From Dipylidium caninum (Eukaryota; Platyhelminthes; Cestoda; Cyclophyllidea; Dipylidiidae), in assembly GCA_017562135.1 (NCBI GenBank), contig QEYB01001664.1, forward strand, positions 124,001-188,000: DNA of 64,000 nucleotides, given 5' to 3'. Below, piece by piece: positions 1 to 12,600 of this stretch. Position numbers and translations under genes: made by a program. Below the pieces are notes generated by a model that was not told where the DNA came from, did no database searches, and saw nothing but the letters and a program-made list of their open reading frames with translations. Position 1 is the first letter of the stretch, and every line of letters starts with the position of its first letter.

Positions 1-13
1 TTCCGTTTTTCAG

Positions 14-938
14 ACCTTCGGTGTATGGAACATCCAGACAGCCAAGCATTTTGGTAACCTCGGTCGCCTTTTTCAATCCCTAGAACACAATCAGGAAAGC
101 CTTTTTATATTTTTACTGCCTCTGATCGACTAGCTTGCAGGTCACAATACTCTAGCTTAGTTTCCTTTTCAACGTGAGGATTTGACAGTAATACAATTTA
201 TTGTAGGTAGAGATGTTATCGTTTCACTAAGATTGACCCCTTTATAGGGGGTCCCCTTTGTCTATCATCATCTCATTCCATACACTTTAATTATACTCTG
301 CCTCGTTATTCATTATTTCAGACAGCGGAGGAGATGCACTTGAAAGCCATCATGATTAAGGAACGTCTTCTGGGTCCAAACGACTTTGAAGTCGGTCTCA
401 GCATTGGTCATTTGGCCAGTCTCTACAGTTACCAGATGAATATGTATGATAAGGCGGAGGCACTCTACCTTAGATCCATTCAAATTAGTAAGCCGTGTGC
501 ATATCCTTCCAAATCATCGCTTTCTTTTCTTCACCGCTCTCTAGCCGTCTTTTCTCCGTTGTAGGTGTAGACCTTTTCGGCCCCGGTTACAGTGGTTTGG
601 AATATGACTACCGGGGGTTACAACGGGTCTACCGTAAGACAAACAATGCACAGAAATTTGCGGAATACACACGCCTATTCGACGAATGGATGATGCATAG
701 ATTGCAACACCACATGCCAGAGTTTCTGCACTTCCTGGCTAGCAACGAGACAGAACACTTTGAACCGCGTCCAGCGGAAGACATCCCGTTGGAGAATTTA
801 GTAGGCGACTTCTATGCCGAGTTCAACGGGCGGTTGGGAGGTATAGCTGAGCAGGGTGGATCCGAAACGGCAGAAATAGTTAGCAGGGTTGTCTCTCCAA
901 CGGTGGAAGGGGAGGCCAGTCGTTCCACTGGTTTGTAG
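14..938 (+). CDS. APPBP2: APPBP2 (amyloid protein-binding protein 2) C-terminal part, three exons, 5' truncated by window edge
   Basis: Exons: 14 to about 97, 322-487 and 565-938 (TAG stop). The product resembles the C-terminal TPR region of APPBP2/PAT1, known in other animals as a microtubule-associated protein that binds APP tails and serves as a CUL2 substrate receptor. Visible matches are FGVWNIQTAKHFGNLGRLF in the first exon, TAEEMHLKAIMIKERLLGP plus GHLASLYSYQMNMYDKAE in the second, and FGPGYSGLEYDYRGL in the third, all typical of the family from memory. The join 487/565 is in phase (1 nt + 2 nt) with GT-AG ends. The first exon lacks an obvious GT donor: the frame stays open through the GAA ending at 97, but the next bases are AGCC, so its right end is uncertain. 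The last 70 or so residues are acidic and diverge from the vertebrate tail. Upstream exons lie outside the window. Confidence 0.88.
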
Positions 939-1095
939 AATCTGACACCCGTTATCTCCGCATTTGTGCGTGTTTGTATGTGTATATATAAGGGGAGGGG
1001 ATTCATCAAGGTTATCCTCTACTTGTCCGCCGCTTACTTTCCGGTCTTCATTCAATTCTAAGTGACACTTATCTCCGTATGTCAGTTTTATGCAG

Positions 1096-1101
1096 AATAA
1101 A
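1096..1101 (+). terminator. Candidate polyadenylation signal AATAAA for APPBP2
   Basis: A canonical AATAAA lies about 160 bases after the APPBP2 stop codon and before the next gene on the same strand. The position is reasonable for a short 3' UTR, but the cleavage site cannot be seen from sequence. Confidence 0.5.
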
Positions 1102-2313
1102 ATTTCTGCTGTTCCGTCTGCCTACTTTTCTTTCTTTTGCTTCAATGAATTATCCGTCTAATGCCTGATTGTTCGCCTTACTTGACTAAGTCAAACACCG
1201 TAACCGGAACTTATCACGTAATACGTTTTTGTTAAATCGAAATCCGAACCCTGTAATTGGTGCCACTCATGTTTAATACCTATCTCATGCCTTTCTGGGT
1301 GCGAAGGAAATGTTAAAAACGGTAAATATAACTGCAAATTACAGATATTCTGAGACCTATAAGCATGAACGGATTACTTTTTGAAATTGCGGATAAATGG
1401 CCGAGTGAATATGTAGTTCCACTCGTTCATAGTAATAGTTAGCCCGATCAGAAAAGGGAATTACCGCAAATAATCCAATTTCCCCTCTCAGCCCATTGCC
1501 TGCTTAGTAAGTGTTCTCAAAACGGATAATCTCACCCTCCACACCTAAGACCTGAACTGACCTTTTCCAGAGCAGCGAATTCATGTCTGTTCTACAGAAC
1601 GAATGGGTAAGCGGCACATAATGGAGGTGCTTCTTGTAGGAACTGCTCTAGAAAGTATCTATTATTCCCTAATTTTGGGAGGAATTAATGACTCGAGAAA
1701 GGGCAGCATTCGAACAAAAAGGGTCATAAGCGAAACATTCTATTCAACGTTATTTCCCATATCCCATTGCGGTGATATTTTCAGTCCAGTGCAAAAGGTC
1801 AAAAGTTGTCTGCCGTTGTTAATGTGGGACCTATAAAAGCGTCTGAGGATTTAGTTTCTTTATTTCTCTACGGGTTGTTGCCGCTCCGCCCTATACAGTG
1901 GTCAGACAAAACCATCTTTCTGTGCCTTTTTTGGAAGAGAATTAATAACTTCTCGGGTTTGTGTAGTAGTCGACATCCGTTCAGTTTACCAGGATGATCT
2001 TCAACTTCCAGTTTATCACTTACATTATCCGAACTTCATTTCCTAGGGCGTCTTGTAATATCCAACTGAGAATTTGATGAGGAAGCTGAAAATTCAAGTG
2101 TGCTGCAACACCCACCCTAAGTTTGAAAACTTCATAATAGTTTGGGGAAAATGTCATTTCTTCTTGTCCACTCTGCCTATCTTCCGGCCAGGCTTCAATT
2201 TAACCCGGTATTTCATAGTTAAAGTTAAAATACATTTGAATATTGATTTTATGTAAGTTTCAATTTGACGTACGAAGGTTCCCGAATCCATAAGTTTCTT
2301 ATTCCATAAAAGA
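1102..2313. other. Intergenic space between APPBP2 and the DEG/ENaC channel gene
   Basis: About 1.2 kb with only short chance reading frames (up to 77 codons) that show no recognisable protein family. The promoter and 5' UTR of the channel gene must lie here. I see no clear core promoter motif. Confidence 0.6.
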
Positions 2314-4788
2314 ATGCGTGGATGGTGGAGGTGGCCACACTCCCGCGAGGACGTCAACTCAAACACATCGGCTTTAGCCATTGCACAGAGTAACATTGCG
2401 AAGGAGAAGTTCTACCGCAAACAGCGCGACATCGCCCGCACACGCCTGAAACTCCTCCGATGGATTGTTTGGATGGACTTTGCGGGCACGACCACACTCC
2501 ACGGACCAGCCCACCTCTCCACTACCCGAGGCAAAACACGAATCTACTATAGCCTTGTGGTCCTCCTTTGCTCAATCATGTTTGTCTTCCACACCACACA
2601 TCTGATTCGTCACTTTCTTGCCTATCCAATACTTACTGCTATCAAGCTTGATAATGTTGATTTCCTTTATCCGGATATCACGCTGTGTCCACACAGTCCA
2701 TTCACAGACTTTGAGATGTACAAGGATAGTGAAGTCTCCACAATCCTTGAAAGAGTCTATGCCATGGCTAAGGAGAAGTGGTGGAGGAATCCCGACCTCC
2801 TCAACATGTCACCCAATGCCAATGTCAAACGCAGTCTTCTCGGACAATTTTACCGTAACTCCCTGAAGGTTGGCAAAGTGGTCTTTGACCACGTGATATT
2901 TTGTGAGGTATGTTCGCTTATAAACAAATAAAAAAATAAAAAAACTCCACTTCCTCGGAAACTTAACATGTAGCAGTCACAACCTTGTTCATCCTTTGCA
3001 AACTCGTGTCCCAGGTAGTCATTCGAGGTAACCTTGGCTTTTTTTCTTCTCTCCCAGTTGAATGGTGTGGACTGTCTAGATCAGTTCTTGGTGACTGAGC
3101 ATCCAGTCTACTATCGGTGTTTCACTTTGCGTGTCAAGAAGACTCCTCCATTTCCATCTGGACCCACGCATGGTTTGCAGATTGTCCTGCACAGAGGTCG
3201 ACACAATGCTCAACCCCTTCTCGTTGTAGACGAAGATGAGCCATTCCTAGTGCAATCCAATGTGCCACCGACCGATAGAGATGATCTCCATCCTAATTCT
3301 TCGCGCAATTCCAATCCATCGTCGAAAGATGGATTCTATGTGGCATTTCACCAACACCGCACATTCCCCAACTACCCCTTGCAAGTAAGACAGATGTTTG
3401 AGCTCACATCACTCTTTGAGCTCACATCACTCTTTAAATCAACTGGAATCTATTTACGATGTTTTATACACATCTAGAGCCTATCCAATGGTCTTACACT
3501 GCGTTATGGCCAATTCACGAGGATCTCCTTATCCTCAACGGACTTAAATTCAATTAACCTCAAGAGAAGGCATTGTCTATTCTCCTCAAACATTCCGAAA
3601 ATTCAGCTTGCCAGGAACGATCGTATGTCGGAGAGTAATTTTAAGTCCGATAAAGGTGAACTATTTTTGTACTTATTTATCTCTGAGAAAAATTTTGGTC
3701 ATATTTCTCTCGATCTGACGATAACTTCGCCCTTCTTGCCCTCTCACAGCGAAAGAGGATGAAACCCTAACAGAGTTCGAATACACCCAACAATCGTGTT
3801 TAGCCAATTTTCGGCAACTTCTCACAAAAAAGCGTTGTGGATGCTTCTCAGAAGTTTATTCCATTCCTTACAGTGCACGACATGTCGGATTAAGCTACTG
3901 TTTAGATTTGGAGCAGAGTTCGAGCAATGTTATCAAGATGTCCGAAATTGTTGCCTGTGTCGAGAAAATTGAGAACATGACCGATGTTGAGGTAAATCAG
4001 CCACCAAGTCTTTCATGCTTTATCACTTTCGCGAAATTTTTGCTCATGGGTTTGAACTGTCGTATTGCTGATTCTGATGGCAGTTTAACGATGAGGTTGA
4101 GTATCAGTAAAATTACTTCCCAACACTACACTCGTGCAATTTAAAGCATATCGCCTCGAGTTTACTTATTTTCCTTGATCTTGTTTGCATATGCTTTGAA
4201 ATATGTAGATAGCAAAAGCCGTGGAACCCACAATTCCGGGCGATGGTGTCAAAGGTTGTCCACTACGCTGTGACTATCGTGACTTTCGTGTTCAACTTCA
4301 CTACTCGTCGGAGCTGAAACAAGATTTTGATCCGGAAAAGTTCATATCCTACTTTGAACGCATTGAATTATTGGCTACGAAAAGTAGCTTCACACCCCAT
4401 ATACGACTGAACGGTTCCAAGATAAATGCCTCTGATCTCATCTTTTTGGACATTAGTCCTATTTCAGAGGGAGTAAATCAAGTAGGTTGCTTAGACGGTG
4501 CCACTGAGATGGAGATATTGGTAATTAAGCAAAAATTACTACTTTTAGATAATAGAGGACCGAGCATATACGACTATTCAATTTCTCAGCGAATTGGGTG
4601 GTGTCTCGGGATTGTACGTGGGCATAACGCTTTACACCATAGCGGAGGTATTGGACCTCACCGTACGCTTCCTCTTGCTCTACATTCCCTACGTGTGGTA
4701 TCAGTTGCGCTACAAAAAGCAGAAAAATCATAACCGCAACTTACGAAACATGATGGACCAACTGGAGAAAGAGACCCAAGTAAAATAG
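2314..4788 (+). CDS. DEG/ENaC-family (amiloride-sensitive type) sodium/cation channel subunit, 614 aa, six exons
   Basis: Exons: 2314-2907, 3058-3384, 3478-3655, 3750-3991, 4209-4481, 4558-4788; all joins keep frame and sum to 615 codons with the TAG stop. The family forms trimeric cation channels in the plasma membrane with a large extracellular loop between two membrane helices. Seen here: the N-terminal gating HG motif (H63-G64 in TTTLHGP), TM1 at about 77-96, the post-TM1 motif YPDITLCPH (about 119-127, family FPAxTxCN), extracellular cysteine clusters (CGCFSEVYSIPYS; CPLRCDYRDF), the pre-TM2 segment FLSELGGVSGLYVG and TM2 at about 552-582. The selectivity-filter triplet reads G560-I-T562 where most members have G-x-S. 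Start chosen as the first ATG of an open exon with a family-like N-terminus. The ligand or stimulus (peptide, proton or mechanical) cannot be told from sequence. Confidence 0.9.
3397..3435 (+). repeat. Tandem duplication of an 18-bp unit just inside intron 2 of the channel gene
   Basis: The unit TTTGAGCTCACATCACTC occurs twice in direct succession (3397-3414 and 3415-3432) followed by TTT. It starts 12 bases after the consensus donor CAA|GTAAGA at 3384/3385, so it is intronic in the model. It is a multiple of three and stays open in the exon 2 frame, so intron retention would add a repeated TSLFEL-type peptide before a stop. Confidence 0.85.
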
Positions 4789-5022
4789 AATGGTCTATTT
4801 ATACAGAAATCTTTATGCGAGTTCAATGATAGGGTTGGTTCAAGTTGGAATTGGAAAGCTACTTCTTACCACTGGTTAGAAAAAAAGTGATTAAGCAGTT
4901 GTCCCGTAAGAGAAGAGTTGGTGGATATTTTTAAAAGCATTGTCTTCGGAAATCCCTCACTTTAAGTACAAATTACTTCTTCCCATTGTCGTTGCGCTCG
5001 CAGCACTTGAACTTTGCGTAAA

Positions 5023-5028
5023 AATAAA
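5023..5028 (+). terminator. Candidate polyadenylation signal AATAAA for the DEG/ENaC gene
   Basis: AATAAA lies about 235 bases after the channel stop codon. A second AATAAA at 5487-5492 is an alternative. Neither is confirmed by transcript data. Confidence 0.4.
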
Positions 5029-6699
5029 TCTCTTTCGCGTACTCAACGTCGAAATGGACTTGCGTTGACCCTTTCAAAATTAGTACAAGTCAAGAAGAAT
5101 TGTCGTCTAAAAAAACACTCACTTAAACGGGCTAACTTGGGGATTCGACGTTCTGACAACTTACATGTCCATTTTATGCTACGTGCTTTCCGAAGTTCAC
5201 CCTAAGCTGTACTAGAAACATATGGAAAAGCTTGAAATGATGATGGTGCAGGTTTTAACGAGATGTACTCTTTGTTTTTATGTGCTGGATGGCAAAAACT
5301 ACAGTCAGGTGCATCCATAACCTCTGATCTTTCATTCAGTGATGACATATCTCGTCAATCACGTTAATTCGTCACATTTGGTGTTCTCAGTAGATAATCT
5401 GGTCTAGTGAGAGAACATTTGAATTTCATCCATGCGCGTAACAGGTTAGAATAGGAGTGAGTAATTATTAGAAAATCAGATTAGGAAATAAATGCTTCCG
5501 TGTAGACCGCTAGAATTAAACAGCGCTCATTACTATTCAACTGATTCGTGTCGAAAAATATGTGAAAACATTGAAATATCTATGTATTTGTTGTGATTTG
5601 GGAAAGTACTGCAATTATCAGGTTTGGTGTGTGCCGATGCTCGCTTCCCTAGTTTGCGCTTCATCAGCCCAATTTTTTTGAAACAACCCAAAAAACACTT
5701 TTCGTATTACTTTTTCCATCTGTTCACAAAAAGTATTGGGCTTGCTCCTCATTGTAAATCCAAGTAAGAACAAAACCCTGGAAGAAGACCACATGAACCG
5801 GTAGATAGCTTATACTTCAGTACAAAAATACTGCGTCTCTTATCGAGTTACTGCAAATGGGTGTATGGCTATAACATATAATTCGGAGAAATAGTAGTTT
5901 ATAGATAAAATCAGACATTGCCATACCTTAGGATTACATGTTATTGTCAAAGATAATATGTGATAAGCGAAAAAGATACCAATTTGAGTGTTTATTTACC
6001 GTTGATGGCAGAATGTTCAACGAAATCGGAAAGTATAAGATGTCTGTTGGATGCGTTCTCATCAGTTAATTGGGAATCTTACCGCCAAAAACCAAATCTT
6101 TCTCAATGTAAACTATGAAACTGCACCATAATGTGATTACATCTAAGTTAGACATTAGATTAATTAGTATTATGAACTGATGCTAATGCTAATTATATGA
6201 GGCCCACTTCTTTCAAAAGGCTCGATTTAACCCGTTTCGCCACTGGTGGGAGTAATAGCCTGACTTGGCACGCAATTTCTGGGCATCTTCTAACTATATA
6301 TCTGGCCTAGGGTTTGCTTGCGCTTTCTATCGCCTTTATTTTTGCTCAAGTATTAGTCATATGTTCAAATGAGCACGCCATGTTTAGGTAGCTGCCCTTC
6401 AACTGTAGCATTAAGTATTAACATGCGTCTATCTGTTTTAATTGAGAAGCCTTAACATTCAAGTGTTAGTGAATGCGAATACTTACTTGTGTTCGTGCTG
6501 CCACTCTTGTCATAGTATTTCGTTCCAGTCGTGGTTATGCATAATTTTTCGCTGGGAAATCGAGTTCATTTAGTACATTATTGCCTTTATTACTTACACG
6601 AATTATTTTCACTGCCTCATTATTTTATGTTTTGACCTTTGCTGTTTCAGTACTAATTAATTAGGGATTCAGAACGGTCGCTTTCCACTAAGAACGCAA
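5029..6699. other. Intergenic space and 5' region of DCAF1
   Basis: About 1.7 kb, AT-rich, with no reading frame of interest; it holds the 3' end of the channel transcript and the promoter region of DCAF1. A strong acceptor-like tract ends at 6650 (separate entry). No other structure recognised. Confidence 0.6.
6636..6650 (+). promoter_or_regulatory. Candidate splice acceptor in the DCAF1 5' leader (UTR intron or spliced-leader site)
   Basis: A pyrimidine-rich tract ending in GCTGTTTCAG lies 49 bases before the DCAF1 ATG at 6700. It matches the acceptors used inside the gene. Flatworms add a spliced leader to part of their mRNAs, so this could be either a trans-splice site or the end of a 5' UTR intron. 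The sequence alone cannot decide. Confidence 0.4.
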
Positions 6700-9600
6700 A
6701 TGTCTGAGGACCTGGAAGTGTCAGCTGTTGAGCGCTTTGAGGCTTTAATGTCTCAATGGCGCTCCGAACGGAATCAAGCGGGATATATCCCTGTTGGAAT
6801 ACTGACAAAGTGAAACATATTATCCTATTTTAACCTTTCTGCAGAATAGCTGAACTTTTCGAAGAGCAAATAAACGTCTACTACCACGTTGATCCAGACC
6901 CCCTAGACGACCGACATCCACTGCGTTCTCAGAGCAACTGCGAGTTTGGACTTCTATTGCGTCTAATTTCGGCACACGACAGTTTTTTTAACCGTCTTAC
7001 AGAATATCTTTGCTCGAGTGACGACCCCAGTGATGCTACTGTTCGGTCAGCAGCGCGTCTTCTTTGTTGTATTCAGCTCGGTGTTACCATTTCAGTCACA
7101 GTTTCTGAGACGGTAGGACGTGATTTTAGGTTTTCAGACATCTCTTTATTTGACCTAGGATAGTACTGTGAATTCCCTCTACAAATTTGCCTTCAGTGTG
7201 TCGAACCAACTAACTGTTATGCTCTTCTCATACTCGGTTCAATTCTGGACAATGCTGAACTTCTTTTTGTTACTAAACAAAGAAATATTGAATTAGTAAG
7301 CCTTCAGCAATAGAAACTAACATTTCAGGTATCTGTCGTCCTTGAACGCATGGCTGCCTACTCTGCAGCACTCGATCGGGATATTTCCGGAAGTATGTGT
7401 TTCTGAATTCTGCAGTAAAATCTCATTGTTTAGACCCTACTCCAAACGATAACGATGACTTTAGCCGTCGGTTGGGCTCCTTCTGTTTGGAGCCTCTCAA
7501 CTGGGAAACCAAGCTAAGACTTTGTATGGCATACCTCACCTCCTTAGCTGAGTATCAAGATGTGCGTGACTGGATAATCCCGCCTCATTTCTCGCTTTCA
7601 TTCGCGTACTTCTTAAATACTAACCTTTTTTGCAGATGATGCCATTTATGTACGATGGTGGCGTATTGAAATTTGTCTACCTTTTCTTGGAGCCAAGGTA
7701 CTCAATCCGAGATATACGCCTCACTTTTGAGGCCCTTCGCCTATTGGCCAATCTTCTTTGTCATCGTTGCATCCACTTGGACTTCGTGGAGTCAAAGGGT
7801 CTGGAATTACTGATGGATGTACCTAGACCTTCAGTCGCTGCTACTGCTGTCGGTGTAGTGATGTATTACACTTCATATTTCGAAGATGCAATGGAAAGGG
7901 TGAGTTTGGTGCATACCTACTTTCTGGCCACTTTTTTCCAAGTCGATATCCTGTAGGCACCCTCATGTATTTTACTTTTGAGCTATGATCAGAGGAGCCT
8001 TGGCAGCTTGACTCGCATTTGGCATGAATCACCGGCTTTTGAAGTGAATGCTGTCAAATAGTGTATCCGCATGGTGCTAATATTTGGCGTCTTTATTATT
8101 TATCTTTCCTACAAATCACTAACAAAATTGGTTTGCCTTGAATCATCTGAATCAATAAGTTTGTCCAAATGTGGAACTATTTAACGAATTGCGAATTTTA
8201 TAGCTTCCGTTATATTTCGCGCCTAACCAATGTTGTGGAATGTGAGCGACATGCTAGTCCTTAACCATCCTAGTTACTGTTGAACATTGTTCGAAGGCCG
8301 GTTATCCAACCTTTTAAGACCATAACTAAATGTGTAAAGTGCTTAGGGCAAAATAAAATCTGGCTGATCCGCCCATGACTGAAGTCGGATAATTACTTCG
8401 TAAAACTACCAGAATTTATCTGTCCTATCATGTGTTCCTAGAGGACCAACTGGTTGTTAATGATGTAAAGATCTTTTTTTTATTTATTGGATTTTCCGGG
8501 TTTTTTTTAAGTGGCTGAAAATCTAAGCGTTTAGATTTAATGTTCTTCATGCACTTAATGTATACGCGACCTCTCACCATCACATTCATTTGCTTATGCA
8601 GCAGCCATTTTGGTCTGTCCTCTGTCCTACCTTGATGTAGAGCTAATTTGAGATTTTAGCAAATTTCATTCGATCTTCGGGTTTCTGGGCTTGTTTGATA
8701 CCTTTATTATCTAATTATTTCCATCCTATCTCTATGACATTGTTCTCAGTGTTTACAATAGTCTCGACGCATTTACCCAAGAACGGTATGAGCGAAGTGT
8801 CGTTTCTCCTTTCCCCTCCCTTGCAGATGTGCACATTACGGCCGAAATTGCTGGAGGATTTGATGTGGTACGCGTTGTGGTTGGTAGAGTGTTCTCATCC
8901 CTCGGCGCGCTGTTACGCTCTTTACTTCCTCAATATCGCTCTCTGTTACGGCGCCTTTTTCCGCATTTTTACCGTGCGCAACGGCCTACGATATCTCTTC
9001 AATGCGGTGAGCCACCCTTCTACTTCCATTCTAGTTCCTCATACGATTCTTTTAACTTTTATCTGTAGCAGATCACTTGCATGTTGTAATAGTCTGAGGA
9101 GATTGTACAAAATGACTCCCAAGCTAGTGTGCTCATCTCATCGCCGTTTTTTTGGGTTTTACCAACGCCCTCACGGGATAAAGAGGGTTGTGTAAACCGC
9201 GATATTTGGAGTCAGAGTTTGTCATTCCCCCCAGTATCAATGCTTGCGTACTTCCCTACAAACTCCTTTCCTTTTCGCCTACCATCCCTTTTTAGTAATC
9301 GCACTTTGAAAATAGTTCGCTATGCTTATACATCGAGCAAATTGTCATCTATAATTTCTCTTTGTTGCATTGTAAAGTTTGAAGAACTAATATCTTCTAA
9401 TCCGTCCGAATTTTAGCCAATTTACAGATTTGGCACTTGGTGTGTTTTCGCTGTGTATAACACTCATAGTAATGTAACATCAATTTTATATATCCGTTCC
9501 TATTTCGATTACTCCCATGTATGGCGATTTCGTACGCTCATTTACGGTGCTCTTTAACCCCAGCTCTGCGTCCTTCCTATTCGACTGACGGAGGATCAAA

Positions 9601-12600
9601 CAAATGTGCAGAAGGATACTGCGTCTTGGCATGTGGTGCGTGCCAGTCTCCTCACCATCAGACGCTACTTAGATATTAGTCTTCTTCAATGGATTGACTC
9701 CCTCGATCCCTCCCTCGCGGGTGTCTTCGATGAGCCGCCGAAATTGGTCTTGGCCGATGGAAACAGGGTATGAACATTAGCGTGATCTTGCTACTACTCC
9801 TTGGCTTGTTCCTTTTTTACATCTTCACTTGTGTATGACGATTTAAAGAGTAGTGCGGAAATTTAATAATCTACACTCAGTAACATCATACTAAGAACGA
9901 ATTCACTACAATAGCTTATCTACAGCGGTGTGGGTAACAATCGCTTCATGGCTGCGACTTATGTTCGTTATTTCGATTAATCATAAATAGCACTTTTATC
10001 GCTTGGATTTCTTGACAAGCTATTATTTAACTGTGAAGCTTTCATTTTGATCAACCGGCTAAGTTCTCCTTTTCCAGTGAGTGTTTAAATTGTTTATGTG
10101 AGATCAAAAAACGAGTAAATCATCGTATTCAGTGCTTATTGTAAATTGCGTCATGACTAAGTTTCCGAAATAAGTTGATTTCCCCAAACCCGATGAATTC
10201 TATTGGCCGAGAAGAGAAATATACTACCCAAATCTAGGTTTGGGATAATATGAATTAGCAATTCAATCGCTTTCCTATCCAGCATTTTCAATATTTAGCT
10301 TGGTAGGCTAGCTAAGTAGGGCACTCACACGAAGAGCTAATGACCTAACGTTGTTACTCTAGGCCTAGGGGGATTTGAGCTCTTCATAGCTCAGTTTTTG
10401 ATTTTAACAATTTAGTCAAACATTAATTTGGTGACATTGGCATTTCCACAAGTCTAACTCCCCAATTATGAAGGTAAAAGAAGCCTTGATAGGTGTTTGG
10501 GAAATGATCTTCATTCTCTGGCACTCACTACGTTTACTGAATTAGAATGTATTATATTCTTTTTTTTTTTTTCTCGAGGACGACAAGGAAGGACCCACCA
10601 TTGTCGAGAAGGTTCGGTAGATGTTGTCGGTCATATCAGTTTATTAATTTAGGCGTAAATGGGTCAGTAAAGTAGCCCTTTACTCTCAGGCAATCAGCAT
10701 GTAATCACTTATGCAGTCTACCTTTTAAACGGCCCTCCATTTCCGTTGTCTTATATGAATCTTGTTGAGGAGGGGTGGTCCGTCTCATATCAACATCGTT
10801 TAAATTGGGCAGTTTGGAAGGCCGCCTTTTTTAAATATGTATGGAGTTATAAATTTACGTTTTATAGTTAAAAACAAGCTGCCGTGGTCAAAAGTTGTCA
10901 AACTACAGGGCCTAGGAGCCGCGAACTTCAATTTTTTGCGAAGACTTGATTTTGATAACAGTCAAGAGGCGTTACTCGCTTGTCAATACCCTGCAACGAG
11001 TTGGTCTTGTTTTTTAGCGACTTATCTGATGTTTCAACAAATTGACTGCTTTTTTGCCGTATGATAAACACGGTTAAGGTCGCAGATTAACTAGAATTAC
11101 ATTTTGCGCATAGAACTTTAAGTTGATAATCTTCTTTTCTGAGATTGCATAAACTGCTGATTCAGTTGAGATTGTCCTGACCTAATAAATTTTAAGGAAG
11201 GCAGATGAATTATTGAAGTCCTCTTGCTACTTAGTTGGTTAGCTACACCACCGAACAAATGAATCGTCTCATCTCCCTCGTGGTTTCACGCATGCGTCCT
11301 TCCACTACCTTCTCGCCCATCCTTGACCTCAACAATTTGGGCGCTATTCCAGTGCTCTATCGAGTTATCGCTCGCAACGTCTACGCTCACGCCAATTGGC
11401 CGGGTCGCAATGAGTGCACCCGTCTGGCTGTAGACATCCTCAATGTTATGTGCCTCTCTGCTGATCTGGCTGATGAGATCGTTGGTACCGAGGTCTACTC
11501 CTTTCCTGGAGGAGCGGCTTTCTCAAGTCTCTCCGCTATTCGTGCCTCTCGGTCGCCTCGCCGTCGCGGCAGAAATTTCGTCGAAATCATTATCTCAGAA
11601 AATGAGGACGACGATGACGATGATGATGAGGACCAGGATGATGAAAATTCCGCTGGTGGTGGCAGCGTCGGTGGGAACGTTGGAATTAATGAGATGGAGG
11701 AAGATGATGAGGATGATATGCACGTGATGTTAGGCAGCAGACCTCACTTGCGCCCAAGTTTACATCGGGGCACGGCTGAGCGGACCACCTCCACCCCACC
11801 ATGGAGAAACAATAGTGGTAGCAACAACCCGCCAGGAAGGGGCTCGAACCCGAGTCGACGGTCTGTTCCAACTCCTGGGAACTCCAATCGCGATATTGAC
11901 CGTCTGGCTGATGAACCATCTTCTGACGATCATGTCAATGGACTCCTGTGAGTTGTTGCCTCTAAATCGGCGGATTTTTAGAATTATGAGAAAAACATTT
12001 GTTAATCACTACTAGAGTCCACTTTTTGTACTGTCTCATTTGTCATTGGTTTTCCTTATTTTAAACCTTTAGGTATGTGCTTACTGAAATTACCATCGGT
12101 AATAATTCTTTTTAATATCGGAAAGTGAATGTATTTGTGAATGTCCCCTTGGTCTTAAGCTTGTCACAAGTGGTCTACATATTACCCTATAAATTATGTT
12201 ACGATATTTATCCGTTGTAACGCAAACTGCCACCGGACTTTACAAGTTTACCGAAGCCCACTCTTCGTCCCATACTAACGGCAGAGTTGGTTTCTTCTTT
12301 AACGAACTTTACACTTCAGCCACACTACGGCTTGTTTCCACTATTTCAGGATATTTAGGTGATTCAACTTCCTGTCTTACCCCTCCTCTTGACACATGTT
12401 CTCTATTCTTGTTGAAATTACCAATTTTAGAATGTCATTCAATAGACTTTAGGGGGAGATAGTCTTGCCTGGCTTTTCATCACCAGAAGATTTCTGCAAA
12501 CTATTCGTTTCTTTTTTGCTGTCTAATAAATTCACAGAGTGAATTGGGATTTATGAAACTGATGGCCAGAATTCTTAGTGTCCATGTTTTCCTTATCTGA

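Noticed and set aside
4221..4733. Reading the channel exon 5 frame straight through to 4733
   Set aside because: Beyond 4481 the translation loses channel features, while a GT donor at 4482 joined to the AG at 4557 restores the conserved pre-TM2 and TM2 sequence in frame.
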